Shown piece by piece: positions 1 to 10,845 of a DNA stretch of 64,000 nt. This DNA is from Apodemus sylvaticus (lineage: Eukaryota; Chordata; Mammalia; Rodentia; Muridae), in NCBI RefSeq assembly GCF_947179515.1, contig NC_067488.1, positions 34,253,842 through 34,317,841 on the forward strand. The letters run 5' to 3'. The notes beneath the pieces were generated by a model. The model saw only the letters and a program-made list of their open reading frames with translations, had not been told where the DNA came from and did no database searches. Within the stretch, counting starts at the first letter, position 1. Every line of letters begins with the position of its first letter. The position numbers and the translations under genes were made by a program.

Positions 1-255
1 ATTTTTTTAAGTTTCTTTGGTTTCTCATTTTGTTGACTTGGATACTTCTGTCTTTTAGTTACTTGGGCTAAGGGTTTGTCTGCCTTGTTGATTTTCTCAA
101 AGAACCAGCTCTTTTTTATTGATTCTTTGTATTGTTCTTTGTTTCTAATTACTACAGTTCTGAGTTTGACTATATCCTGCCATCTACTACTCTTGGGTGT
201 GTCTGCTTCCTTTTGTTCTAGAACTTTCAGGTATGCTGTTAAGACCTGAGCAAGG
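1..255 (-). mobile_element. L1 ORF2 fragment (inverted 5' part of an L1)
   Basis: The minus strand reads as L1 ORF2 protein in the linker between endonuclease and reverse transcriptase (a WFFEKINKADKPLA-like stretch encoded near positions 60-125). It runs off the left edge. At about 255 it meets L1 3'-UTR sequence on the plus strand, so the two pieces face each other. This is the arrangement left by twin-primed L1 insertion. Confidence 0.85.
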
Positions 256-1205
256 ATGCTTAAATCTTACTTAGAAAAGAGAATAAAATAGTTATGGGAG
301 GTAGAGGAAGGGAGGAAACTGGTGGAAGAATGGATGGGGAAGTAAAGAGTGGGTAGGATCAGGTGTAGGAAGAGACAGGAGAGAAGGCCAGAAGGCTGGG
401 AGAATGATGGGAAGTCCCAGAGACCTGTGGTGGGGAGGCTCCCAGAAGTCAATGCAGGTAGCCTTGAGATGCATACCAGTGGGGATATGGAACCAGAAGA
501 ACCCAATTGCTGTAACCAGGGGAACTCCAGTGAAGGGATAGGGACATGAACCCACCCACAAAACCTTTAACCCCCAAATTTGACCTGTCTACAGGAAATA
601 TAGGGACAAAGATGGAGTAGAGACAGAAGGAATGGTCAAATAACCTGCCCAACTAGAGATGTATCCCATGGGCAAGCACCAATCCCTGACACTATTGATA
701 CTCTGTTATGCTTACAGATAGGGGCCTAACATAACTGTCCTCTGAAAGGCTCTACCTAGCAGTTGACGGAAACGGATGCAGATATCCATAGCCAAACACT
801 GAAAGTAGGTCATGGAATCTTAGGAGAGAAATTGAAAGCCCTGAAGGGGAGGGGAAATCCACAGGAAGACCAACAGAGTAATCTGGACCCCTGGGGCCTC
901 TCAGAGACTGAGCCACAAACCAAAGAGCATAAACAGGATAGACTGTTGTCCCCAGTATATATGTAGCAGATATGCAGTTCAGTCTCTATGTAGGTCTCCC
1001 AATAACTGTACTTGGGGCTGTCCTAAAGCTGTTGCCTGACTGTGGAATCCATTTCCACAACATGGCTTCTTTGTCTTGTGTCAGTGGGAGAAGATGTATG
1101 GGGGTGTGAGGAAATCCAGAGTAGGCTCCACCCTCTCAGGGAAGAGGAGAGGGTGAGGGAGGGATTCTGTGAGGGGTGACTTGGAGGGGGCAGCATTTGG
1201 GATGT
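256..1205 (+). mobile_element. L1 (Lx-type) 3' UTR
   Basis: The stretch carries the long G- and A-rich murid L1 3' UTR: the GTGGGAGG-like start, the ACCCACCCACAAAACCTTT block near 550, the segment beginning ACTCTGTTATGCTTACAGAT near 700, and the purine-rich end with GAGGGTGAGGGAGG near 1150. There is no ORF of substance. The poly(A) end is not obvious, and another repeat starts about 10 bases later. It is probably the direct half of the same insertion as the minus-strand ORF2 piece to its left. Confidence 0.85.
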
Positions 1206-1214
1206 TTTTAAGTT

Positions 1215-1553
1215 CCTTTATTAGATTGGGCTGTAATCCAGCCTATAAGGCATTTCCTAATTAGTGATAGATGGCGGAGGGTCCAGGCCATTGTGGGTGC
1301 TGCCATCCCTTGGCTAGTAATCCTGGGCTCTATAATAAAGTAGGCTGAGTAAGCCATGATGTACAAGCCAGTAAGCAGTACCACTCTGTGGCCTCTACAC
1401 CAGCTCCTGTCTCTAGGTTCCTGCCCTGCATGAGTTTCTGTCCTTTCTTTGATGAAGAAGAGATATGGACCTATAAGCCAAACAAACCCCTTCCTCCTCA
1501 ACTTGTTTTGGGTCATGGTATTTCATTGCAGTGATAGAAACCCTAAGACACAG
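1215..1553 (+). repeat. rodent interspersed repeat 'family E', 5' truncated
   Basis: This is a common rodent repeat. Hallmarks are the block GGTTCCTGCCCTG, then AAGCCAAACAAACCCCTTCC, and an end reading AGAAACCCTAAGACACAG. Other copies here lie at 13330, 25885, 28610, 48130, 51045, 56395, 59120 and 60536. The CAGGGTTTCT-like terminus resembles hAT-Charlie ends, and the family may be what repeat libraries call URR1, but I am not certain of the name. Confidence 0.7.
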
Positions 1554-2369
1554 GTCCAGCCACTGTGTTGTTCAGATGGGAGACAAAACACTAGTAAATT
1601 CATTGGGTATAAAAATAGTAGCCTAGAGTTAGAACCAATCATTGGGTACAGCCAAAAGAGCAATATGCTCTCTACTGCCAAGAAAGAATAGCTGCTGTGC
1701 TGTATATTCAGTTTGATGAATAAGAAAAAACAAGGTTGTAGGAGGTGAAATTCCTCAGCTATGGTTGCACTGTAAGCTAGATCCAGTAGTACCAGGGGGA
1801 GGTGATTTCTGAGTCAGTCAGGCTCTCCACAACACACGCAGGATGCCAAGTTCTGTTTCCTTCATTTTCAAAATGGTGTAAGAGTTGAAGTAAAGACAAC
1901 CTGTTAGGAACAGGGGCAATGCAGCCTGCTGCAAAGAGCAAAGGTTGTGCACCCTTTGTAAAGGCAAGGAGTCAGCATCCCTCAGATGAGCAGGAGAAGC
2001 ACTGGAAGTGGCTATTACCAGGGGCCTCCTGGGTTGATTTGCTGTGGGTGAAGAGCAGACAGTGCTCTCCCATTAATTTTAATGGCAGCTCAGTTTAAAG
2101 GGATTTATGACTGAAGAGTATAAAGAATGATTTGAGTTACAACTTGGCCCGGTCATGTTTGGAGGCAAGGGTAGAATGTTTCATTTTCCAGACTACTGAC
2201 TTTCTTTTTAACTCTCCTTCCCTGAAAACATAAATAAAAGAGAGACAATGAAAAATGATCCTGACTTTCTTCCTGGTTGAACCTATTTGGAATGGAAAGA
2301 ATAAAAGCTTAACAGTTCAAGAACACAACCTGAGAAGGCTTGTGCGGTATCAAAGAAAGAGTTCTAAAG
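1554..2369. other. unassigned DNA, no gene seen
   Basis: No repeat family or coding signature was recognised. Only short unsupported frames occur. Confidence 0.5.
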
Positions 2370-2520
2370 TGGGTCATCTGCTCTGCCCTCAACTTACTGC
2401 AGTGTTCTGGAAGAAGCTTCTAAACCCTGGGCCTCTACTTTCTCATCCATAAAAGAACATCAAACTGTTATGATCTCAGAGGAACTCTTATGTCACAATG
2501 TCTCTGTATTCAAAACCATA
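2370..2520 (+). repeat. MIR SINE fragment
   Basis: The order of a lightly decayed MIR core is visible: ACTTACTGCAGTG, then the CTCATCCATAAAA equivalent of the MIR 'cctcatctgtaaaatgg' block, then a decayed tail. Divergence is high, as expected for this mammal-wide tRNA-derived SINE. Confidence 0.5.
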
Positions 2521-4331
2521 GATTAACACTCCCAAGCTCTGTTACTTTGAGCTGATCTCCCCACTTCTATATTCCTTTGGTTCCCATGAGTTTGTATGTC
2601 CTTTCAAAGGACAGAGATAGGAAAGAGGCAGGGTCCAGTCCTCCTGTCTACAAAAGCCACTTAGTAAGACAACAAGGTCAAAACAAATGACTGATTAGAG
2701 TCTCCCAGTGGACTGCGTGCAGATGGGCAGTTGACTTCAGAGTGGTGACCCCACCAATGAGAGAAATGCATTTCATTGTTTGGCAGACAGTACATTATTC
2801 ACATTATTCAGTCCACAACCCTCTGTAAGAAAAAATGCAGATGGTTGAAAGAGTGAGGAATTATGGGTGGTTGTCCTCTTATCCAGAAACAGCTTAGTTC
2901 CTTATGGAAAAATTAATGGCCGTGGTTATCATTGCATGCATTTTAAAGAAAATCAACTTGACTATGAGTTTCACCTCATGAGAGACACATGGTTTCAGAT
3001 TTCCTACCTTATCATCCCTATTTATTTACTAACAAAGGACACTTGGATGCTTACTCAACTTGTCTGTGACTCATTTACTCATATTTAAAGTAGACGCAAT
3101 AACAATTTGCTTCATGTGTGTATGTATGTGTGAAGAATTAAAAGAAATGTTCTTTATGTGAGAAAGCATAAAACACAATGTCTAGCATGTGTGATGAAAA
3201 TTACAGTCATTATCAGTATCCAGAGCCCTGGAGTGCATATGATTCATTTCCCTTTATCATGCAGAAGGATAGTTGAGGACCTCCTATTCCACTGTCAAAC
3301 TAGCTATGAATCTCAACTTATCATCCAGTGTACTTCCTTTGTGTTCAAATCAAAATCCTTCTTTTTCAAGGGACGTGCCTATAGCATTAAGGTATTTCTT
3401 CAATTCTTTCAATTCAAAGGCTCTTAATACAAACCTTCAGTTCCCCTGAATGCAATGATAATGGTTCCCATAGGTCAAGTACTCTTCCCTATATTGAAAA
3501 TCTCAAGTGTCTTTGGAAGAATGAGCCAATCTTTGTGATAAAAGTCTTAGACTTTGTGTGATGAGTATTCATTTCTCTAACATTCTTGGCTCAAGGATTA
3601 TTTTATCATAGTGATCTATGCCAGAGAAGTGAAAATGGGGAAGGATGCTTGCATGAAATACAAAGATGCCCCTATTACCCTGTTCTACATTTGTAGAAAC
3701 TTGAAAATAATTCAAAACTTGGGCACTAATAAATTACACGATAATTATCAATGCAGTCAACTGCAACAGGACCAACTCACTAAATCCTGTGCAGTGCAGC
3801 CAAACTCATCTATTCATTCAGCCTTCAGAACATGTGTTTGTTAATGCTGTTTTTGTGGGAGATAAAACATGCTTAACTCTGAGGCGGTACTATAAAGCCA
3901 CACATGGCCATCCTTGCCCTCACATTCATTATTTCTAACAAAGTACCTAAAAAACTACTTCAAATGTATGTAATTAAAAATGTAAGGGAGAATGGCAAGG
4001 ATTTTAGTTCCAAAATTATGTTAAAATGGTAAGTTTGAAATCTTAAAATTGGAAACCCCCACTATATGTTTTAGAATTCACAGCTCATTTGCCTGTGGTT
4101 AAATAAATATTATAAATTATGGCATATACTAAGAAAACCTACTGTATGATAATAGTTAGATATAGGACTATTATCTATAATATGAAGGAACTGTTAAAAT
4201 TAAATGATTAGACAATAACCAGCTAAAATATGAGAAAATGTAAATATATATATAAACATTTCAGAACAAAATATACAAATAGCTTTCCATTTCCATACAT
4301 TAGAGAAATAAAAGTTAAAAAAAAGAGATAC
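2521..4331. other. unique or unassigned AT-rich DNA, no gene seen
   Basis: This is about 1.8 kb with scattered stops in all frames and no repeat I can name. Short frames of 70-90 codons occur near 2867-3088 and 3158-3427 but show no domain or splice context. Confidence 0.5.
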
Positions 4332-4467
4332 TTCAACATATCTAAGAGAAGAAGCAATATGTAACTGTAAAAGGTATTTTTAAATGAAGAAATCTGATAT
4401 CTATTATAACACTCTTTAGATTCTAGTGACAGAAACCATCTCAGATCACTAGTGAAATTTAAAAGAG
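4332..4467 (+). repeat. left arm of a 135-bp inverted repeat
   Basis: The segment from TTCAACATATCTAAGAGAA through GAAATTTAAAAGAG is found again, reverse complemented, at 6336-6470 with roughly 88% identity by eye and a few one-base gaps. Similarity stops sharply at the outer ends. It may be two opposite copies of an unnamed repeat, or terminal inverted repeats of a single element of about 620 bp before the L1 inserted. Confidence 0.75.
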
Positions 4468-4585
4468 TTTGTTGGCACAGAGGTAAAGCATGCAAGGTAG
4501 CTTGTAAGAGACAGCAATGAATGTCAAGAGTAATAACCTCACATGATACACTTTTCATTTGCTTTATTGTAAAGGTGTGTACATT

Positions 4586-4601
4586 TATGTCCACCCTTTA
4601 T
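4586..4601. repeat. target-site duplication, left copy (16 bp)
   Basis: TATGTCCACCCTTTAT occurs exactly here and again at 6106-6121. It brackets the L1 at 4602-6105. On the L1 sense strand the duplication begins ATAAAGGG after TT, close to the L1 endonuclease preference TT/AAAA. Confidence 0.8.
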
Positions 4602-5264
4602 TTTGTTTTCTTTTTTACATTCATCTAACTTTAGCAATGTACATTTTAGAGTTGAGTTGGGGACATCCAGATCTCTAATCCCTGGATGCCTGACTTCAAC
4701 ACAACCTCCTCAGACCTTCCATGTTGGATCCCAAACAGGAACAGGAAGGAAACAAATGCACTAGTCAGAGCTTGGTTCTGTATCCTGGCAGATCATTAGA
4801 ACATCCAAATTTCTTCAAAAAAGCAAAGTGCCCTGGATCCCAGGTCATGTCCTTTGAGCTTTGATCATGTAGATACCTGGCCAAGTACCACAACTTGGGA
4901 AATCCTTCCATCCTTCACCAATTACAGTTGTCTGAATGCAGATGCCTAAGTAACACGGGGCATTCTCCAACACTTTGAAGTTGAATCCATTCAGGGAATA
5001 AGCTCATACCCATGGGTTGGGGTAGGCACATAACCTGTCCCAAAGACCTGCCAGGGCACTGAAAGACACAGATCTGTACTCTATCATCTTCACTCATTTG
5101 TCACAATATCTCACACAAGACTGTTCCATTAGTGCAGATGCATCCTTAATAGAGAGTTTCAGGGCACTATCAGTAGTCTGCCCACCAGCATGCAAGATAA
5201 AAAGCCGCTGTCTCTGGTTTAAGGTCCCTACCAGTACTCAAGGGCCCCCACGTTGCCTTAAAGT
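4602..5264 (-). mobile_element. probable L1 3' transduction
   Basis: This lies between the target-site duplication and the end of the L1 3' UTR. On the minus strand it follows the L1's own AATAAAAAGAAAG end and finishes at 4602-4616 in a run equivalent to AAAAAAGAAAACAAAA, so it looks like flanking sequence read through and copied with the L1. It is not L1 itself. No clear AATAAA precedes the final A-rich tail, which is a weakness. The short minus-strand frame at 4915-5097 is not supported as a gene. Confidence 0.6.
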
Positions 5265-5570
5265 GCTTTCTTTTTATTCAATATATTTTTTTATTTACAT
5301 TTCAAATGATTTCCCCTTTTCTGGTCCCCCACTCCCTGAAAGTCACATAAGCCCCCTTCCCTCCCCCTGTTTTCCCACCCACCCCTTCCCACTTCCCCGT
5401 TCTGGTTTTGCCCTATACTGCTACACTGAGTCTTTCCAGAACCAGGGGCCACTCCTCCGTTCTTCTTGTACCTCATTTGATGTGTGGATTAGGTTTTGGG
5501 TATTCCAATTCTCTAGGCTAATATCCACTTATTAGTGAGTACATACCATGATTGATCTTTTGAGACTGGG
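5265..5570 (-). mobile_element. L1 3' UTR, direct 3' half of a twin-primed insertion
   Basis: Read on the minus strand this is the murid L1 3' end, from the ORF2-terminal region (TGAGTACATACCATG on the plus strand at about 5538) to AAATCATTTGAAATGTAAAT and the AATAAA end. It meets ORF2 sequence of the opposite strand abruptly at 5570/5571. Confidence 0.9.
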
Positions 5571-6105
5571 TAGAAGTCAAACTATTATTATTTGCAGATG
5601 ATATGATAGTCTACCTAAGTGGCCCAAAAAACTCCACTAGAGAACTCCTACAGCTGATAAACAACTTCAGCAAAGTGGCAGGATATAAAATCAACTCAAG
5701 CAAATCAGTAGCCTTCCTATCCTCAAAGGATAAGCAGGCTGAGAAAGAAATTAGGGAAATGACACCCTTCACAATAGACACAAACAGTATAAAGTACCTT
5801 GGGGTGTCTCTTACCAAACATGTGAAAGATCTGTATGACAAGAACTTCAAGACTCTGAAGAAGGGAATGGAAGAAGACCTCAAAAAATGGAAAAATCTCC
5901 CATGCTCATGGATTGACAGGATTAATATTGTTAAAATGGCCATTTTGCCAAAAGCAATACACAGATTCAATACAATACCCATCAAAATCCCAACTCAGTT
6001 CTTCATAGAGTTAGAAAGAACAATTCTCAAATTCATCTGGAATAACCAAAAACCCAGGATAGCTAAAACTATTTTCAACAACAAAAGAAATTATGGGGGA
6101 ATCAG
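5571..6105 (+). pseudogene. L1 ORF2 reverse transcriptase fragment (inverted)
   Basis: An open frame (5603-6136, entered from upstream at about 5576) encodes part of the L1 ORF2 reverse transcriptase. The FADD catalytic motif is in frame at about 5594-5605, followed by the SKDKQAEKEIREMTPF region, YLGVSLT, the WKNLPCSWIDRINIVKMAILPK stretch and FIWNNQKPRIAK. It lacks the start, the endonuclease and the C-terminus, so it is a dead fragment. The last codons run into the target-site duplication. It is the inverted 5' piece of the insertion whose 3' end lies at 5265-5570. Confidence 0.9.
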
Positions 6106-6121
6106 TATGTCCACCCTTTAT
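6106..6121. repeat. target-site duplication, right copy (16 bp)
   Basis: This is an exact second copy of the 16-mer at 4586-4601. The L1 sequence ends with a 3-base overlap (TAT) at the junction, typical microhomology at an L1 5' end. Confidence 0.8.
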
Positions 6122-6335
6122 AATTTAGTTCTATGAGCATCTTCAGGGCATAACTCTGATTGTAGTTTCCATCCTATTCTGAACAGTCTGAACAAATGAC
6201 CTAAAACCCATGAAAACCTCATGGGAAGCCAAAGTTTAATCTTTGATTCAAAGGATGCTTCTTAGTAGAAAGGAAAACAGGTCTGTGAATGTTACAATTT
6301 GGCGTATTTACTCATGCAGGCAAGTAGGCAACCAG

Positions 6336-6470
6336 CTCTTTTAAATTTCATAGTGATCTAAGATGGTTTCTGTCACAAGAAACCAAATAGTATTATAATA
6401 GATATCAGATTTCTTCATTTAAAATACTTTCTACAGTTACATATTGGTATATTCTCTTAGATATGTTGAA
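6336..6470 (-). repeat. right arm of a 135-bp inverted repeat
   Basis: This is the reverse-complement partner of 4332-4467. Removing the L1 and one target-site duplication leaves the arms about 350 bp apart. Confidence 0.75.
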
Positions 6471-6892
6471 AAGGGATGATAAGAGAGCTTAAATAAATGT
6501 CAGATTTTACATAGATATTAAATGGAGAATTCAAGTGAAATCTCATGCCTCACAGTCTGGGAAAACATTGTTAGTTGCTACCAAAATTCAGACAGCCAGT
6601 ATTTATCATTAAGATCTGTATCTCTGGCCTTTGACCAGTTGTAGAGAATCTTTCAAACACTCCTTCTATTGAGGTTCTAATTTCTCTTTTCCGAGACAGA
6701 ATTTAAGATTTTTACTTAATGTGCATCAGAAATCTTCATTTTAGCCAGAGCTATGAAATAGGAAGATTGCAAATCCACTAAGTCTGGACAAAGAACTCCA
6801 GAAAACAAGCCCCATTCCTCACATCTATTTCCCAAATCTTCCCAAGTCTGCTAAGAGCTGTTCAAGATGAGAGCTATAGTGATGGTTCATGG
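6471..6892. other. unassigned DNA, no gene seen
   Basis: No recognisable repeat or coding signal. Confidence 0.5.
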
Positions 6893-7070
6893 AACACACA
6901 CAAAGACACACACACACATACACACACAAAAGAATAAACAAATAACACACAAATGATTATCAAAATATCACACATATGCATGATTACATGCACACAAGCA
7001 TACATATGCATACATGCACACACATATGTGCTCACATACACATGCATTCACACACACACACACATACACA
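6893..7070. repeat. imperfect (CA)n / (CATA)n tract
   Basis: Interrupted CA dinucleotides with CATA and CATG units occur over about 180 bp, longest near 7048-7064. The 67-codon frame across it is simple-sequence translation, not a gene. Confidence 0.9.
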
Positions 7071-8449
7071 AATTGATATACAGTTTCAAGAGACCTGTAG
7101 ATAACATCAACTTATTCGTTGATGATCATTGGTTAGAAATATTCAGATTTAGGTAAAAATATCCCAAAACTTCCAAGTTTAGGGGCATGGCACAGAGAGA
7201 TAATTGCATTCATTGTACTTCTGTTTCATTCTAGCTGCAAATATTCCTGTCAAATTGTATTTCTTATGAGCTTGCAAATGTGAGGAATGTGCCTCTCTAG
7301 ATCTGTAGGCTCTTTATACTGACTTCAAATCTATCCATCTATGTTTTCCATGCCCAGGTTCAGGTTTAATCAGTAAATCACATAGACATTATTTATTCAC
7401 AAGTGCAGTGCTGGAAATACTCAGTCTTTAGTCATGCTCCCTAGGCTTATCTCTTCCAAGTTATAACCAACTTTACAAATAGTATGGCGTGGATTCCCTG
7501 ATCATCTAAGCCCTGTTTATTTATTTAACAAAACTTGGATGTCTTGTAAAAAATGAACAATTTACCCACCAAAAGTAAATCACAAATATAACTCTGGGAG
7601 CTCCTTGTAATCTTGGGGAACTTTATCTCATTGACACCATCAGAGGGGTCAGCCAGAATCTCTGATATCTTGTATTTCTATCTCTCTCTTCCATCTATAT
7701 CTCTTTTCCCTTTTTCTTGGAAACCGGTATTGGGCTAGCCTCAGCAATCTACATTTCAGTCACAGATATGAACTGGGAACTGAAATTTTCTATTTCCCTT
7801 TTTCTCTATTTTCCCCCTTTTTCTCTGATTCCTCTAATCATATTTCTCATATTTAAAATGTCTTTATGTTTTAGAGATTCTGTTTCTATTGTTTTCTACA
7901 CTCCTTGGCTTCTCTTTCTATCCCTTGGTCTTCCTCTGTCTTCATGTTATCTTTCTGACCTTGGATAATGGTCACACGCACATGAGCTTGTGAGAAGGAA
8001 AATAAAATCAAGGCAGGGCCTCTCTTGGTGAGATTCCCTGCATCTAGTAGATTTTTTGCCAGCCAGAGAAGCTTCAATAAGAGGATCTATCCATCTAGTT
8101 TCCCAGACTGTAGCCTCCTTCTCCTCCGCTGTAGCAGGTGATAAAATATCTAGGGAGCTAGGGAGACTGGGGAAGTGTCTGTGCCGAGAGCTAATGATCT
8201 ATGAAATGAAAATGCTTGGCCCACCTGCTCCGCATGGCCACTCCACAGCAGGGACTTACAGCTGGCCCAGGCCATGCTGAGGAAATACAAGCAGATACTT
8301 GTCCCAGATATCAGTTGAGAGAAAAAGCTAAGAGAATCTGCCAAGTGAAAATAACTCAGGCAAAGATTCTTCACTTACCAGCATCATCCAACCCTCCAAA
8401 TACCCTGTAACATGAACTCCAAAGAAGTCCAGGAGTCAGGAAGCTGAAG
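7071..8449. other. unassigned DNA with a pyrimidine-rich stretch, no gene seen
   Basis: Positions 7675-7830 are strongly T- and C-rich. The rest is mixed-sequence DNA with no named repeat. Short frames on both strands overlap each other at 8056-8410 and lack support. Confidence 0.5.
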
Positions 8450-8600
8450 CATGACTCATTTAGGGCTTTGCCACTAACTGACTATGACCTTGTGGAGATT
8501 ACTTTTTTTAATGGGCCACCAGCTTTTCAGCTATAAATGGAGGAACATAAACCAATCATCTGCTTTAATTGCTCCAATTACGAGGTTGTTGTAACAGAAT
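8450..8600 (+). repeat. MIR SINE
   Basis: The MIR core is readable: GGCTTTGCCACTAACTGACTATGACCTTGTGGAG matched in segments, then TATAAATGGAGG, then ATTACGAGGTTGTTGT. This order is the diagnostic MIR central block. Confidence 0.75.
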
Positions 8601-9354
8601 TTGACAAATTTTGTCTAATTTCTATATCTACTGCCCATCCATATTTCCTTATAGTACTTTCCCATAGTACCGTAGAAAGGAAATAGAAGTATGTGGCTTA
8701 TGAGAAAGTCCTATAATTTCCCCTTTCTTGCACATAAATCTAAAGAATTACAAATGAAATAAGGCTTCATAGTCCTGGTTTGGGCTGTATAGCAATGTAA
8801 CCAATGGGACATTTTGAAATGCCTGCTTTATTTATTAGTCTAGTAAATGTACTGCCAGTGGTACCTGCCCTTGTAATCTGAAGTTACATTGGTTCCATAA
8901 GCAGTATCATTGGTTCATTTGCTCAAGATAGGTATTTCAACTGAAAAGAAGATACTTCCCAGGAGAGCCCATCCATAGGCTGGTAAATAGAACTTGAGTT
9001 ACCCTAGAACAGAGACCCAAAATGGGGAGAATAATTAACAGAGCCAATTACATAAGTTCCTAGTAGAGTTTCTTGCAGAGGCTGGTGAAAGATTGACCAA
9101 GTACAGATAAGACAAAAATGGATTAAAGACCTGGGAAGAAATAGGGGTTCTATAGAAAGCACATCTCATTTTGTGAAAATGGAAGAACAGTGGTCAAGCA
9201 TCCAGACATTTCTGGAAGCATCCAGGATCAGCAAAAACTTCAATCTGCAGAAACTGGCCTTTCTAGTTCATACAGCATACTGAAGAACAACACTCACAAC
9301 AACCTAGCAAGCCTCAGCAGCACCCATACAAGGAGAACATTTCACACCTCAAGC
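8601..9354. other. unassigned DNA, no gene seen
   Basis: No repeat family recognised. The 82-codon frame at 9190-9438 ends inside a B1-like fragment and is not supported. Confidence 0.5.
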
Positions 9355-9460
9355 TACAGGCCACTGAAGAAGCAGCAGGAGGCCTGCGTGTCCAAAGTCA
9401 GTCTGAGCTACATGAGGCTGTCTCAACAGGAAAACTAAGTTACAAAAATCAAACAGAAAT
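9355..9460 (+). repeat. decayed B1-type SINE, 3' part
   Basis: The stretch GTCAGTCTGAGCTACATGAG followed by CTGTCTCAACAGGAAAAC parallels the B1 3' half ('gccagcctgggctacatgagaccctgtctcaaaa'). The promoter half is not clear. Confidence 0.5.
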
Positions 9461-9904
9461 GGAAGATGAGGCTTATATAAGAATCATTTAGATGATTCTT
9501 TTTAACAAATATAAAATTCTGGATATAAAATTAACTATGCAAATGTATGTCTATTCAGAATAAGCACATGCAAGTGAGAAACTCTAAAGCTTCAGTTTCA
9601 TTAGCAGCACAGAAACTACTGCCTCTGGCCCACCATTTCCAATTCCCCATTCTGGGACATTTATGATGGCTCTGTGATTGTTCCTTGCTCTTAGATCTGC
9701 TGTAAGCAAGGCTCAAATACAGGCATTGATGGGTCCTGCAGCTAAGGTTTTGGAAGACAGGATTATGAAATCAGGCATACCAAAAATATTTATACTAACG
9801 ATTTTAGAAAACACTGTAAATTGGGATTCCTTCTACCTATCTTATCCCATTGTCCCTAACCATGTATATTTAATCACAAAAATGACCTTTCTTGCCATTA
9901 GGTT
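9461..9904. other. unassigned DNA, no gene seen
   Basis: No named repeat or coding signal. Confidence 0.5.
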
Positions 9905-9970
9905 GTACATTTTTATTTTTAGAAGAGTCTTATATAGCCCAGGCTAGTCTCAAACTTGCTACACAGTTAA
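9905..9970 (-). repeat. B1-type SINE fragment
   Basis: TATATAGCCCAGGCTAGTC followed by TCAAACTTGC is the reverse complement of the B1 segment around 'gccagcctgggctacat'. It is short and old, and sits just left of an L1 insertion. Confidence 0.6.
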
Positions 9971-9974
9971 GTTT

Positions 9975-10561
9975 CTACCCCTACTTCTCTTTTGAATTAG
10001 AAATTTTCTTTATTTACATTTCAAATGTTATCCCTTTTCCTGGTTTCCCCTCCAAAAACACCCTATGCCATTCCCTCTCCCCCTATTCACCAACCCACCC
10101 ACTCCCTGTACCCTGTCCTGGCATTCCTCTATACTGTGGGCATCCAGCCTTCTTGGGACCAAGGGCCTTTCCTCCCTTTCATGACCAACAAGGCCATCCT
10201 CTATTTGAGCTTCCTTTGGTCTGTGAATTGTATCTTGGGTTTCCAAGCTTCTGGGCTTATATCTACTTATCAGTGCGTATATGCCGTGTGTGTTCTTTTA
10301 TGATTGGGTTACCTCACTCAATATTTTCTAGTTCCATCCGTTTGCCTAAGAATTTCATGAATTCATTGGTTTTAATACCTGAGTATTATTCCATTATGTA
10401 AATATACCACATTTACTGTATATATTCCTCTGTAGAGGGACATCTGGGTTCTTTCCACTTTCTGGCTATTATAAATAAGGCTGCTATGAACATAGTGGAG
10501 CATATACCTAGAACATTCTCCCACAGGTAATAAAGATACATGCTCCACTATCCCTACTTCT
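9975..10561 (-). mobile_element. 5'-truncated L1 with a 35-bp 5' inversion, TSD-flanked
   Basis: The minus strand from 10505 to 9989 is the ORF2-terminal region and 3' UTR of L1. At about 10511-10547 a short L1 piece lies on the plus strand (AACATTCTCCCACAGGTAAT, then AAAGATACATGCTCCAC), ending where the minus-strand part begins. The flanks carry CTACCCCTACTTCT (9975-9988) and CTATCCCTACTTCT (10548-10561), a 14-bp duplication with one mismatch. This is a small twin-primed insertion. Frames on either strand here are L1 UTR, not genes. Confidence 0.85.
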
Positions 10562-10687
10562 TAAGCATTGGAATTATAGTCAGGCAACTCAATGTGTGGT
10601 GTGCAAAGTGTCAGGAATCAACAGGTTTTCCTACCTGCTAAGCACATGACCAACCACATACATCACTGATTCCTAAGCTGTACATTT

Positions 10688-10845
10688 TTTATTTAATCTT
10701 TTTTTACAGTCCAGACTTTATTCCCCTCCTGGTCCACCCTCTGTTCCACATCCCATACCTCTCCCCACTTCTCCACAAAGATGCCCCCCACTCCCCACCT
10801 CCCATCCCACCAGACCTCCAGATTCCCTGAGGCCTCCAGTCTCCT
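10688..10845 (-). mobile_element. L1 (Lx-like) 3' end
   Basis: Left-edge T-rich sequence is followed by the C-rich strand of an L1 3' UTR (CCTCCTGGTCCACCCTCTG and on through CCCACTTCTCC). It faces the plus-strand 3'-UTR piece that follows, again an inverted arrangement. AGCTGTACATTTT at about 10677 and AGCTATAGATTTT at about 11032 may be a decayed target-site duplication. Confidence 0.65.

Noticed and set aside
5603..6136. 177-codon reverse-transcriptase-like frame as a host or retron gene
   Set aside because: The motif order (FADD, YLGVSLT, WIDRINIVKMAILPK) is that of L1 ORF2. It is truncated at both ends and bounded by a target-site duplication.
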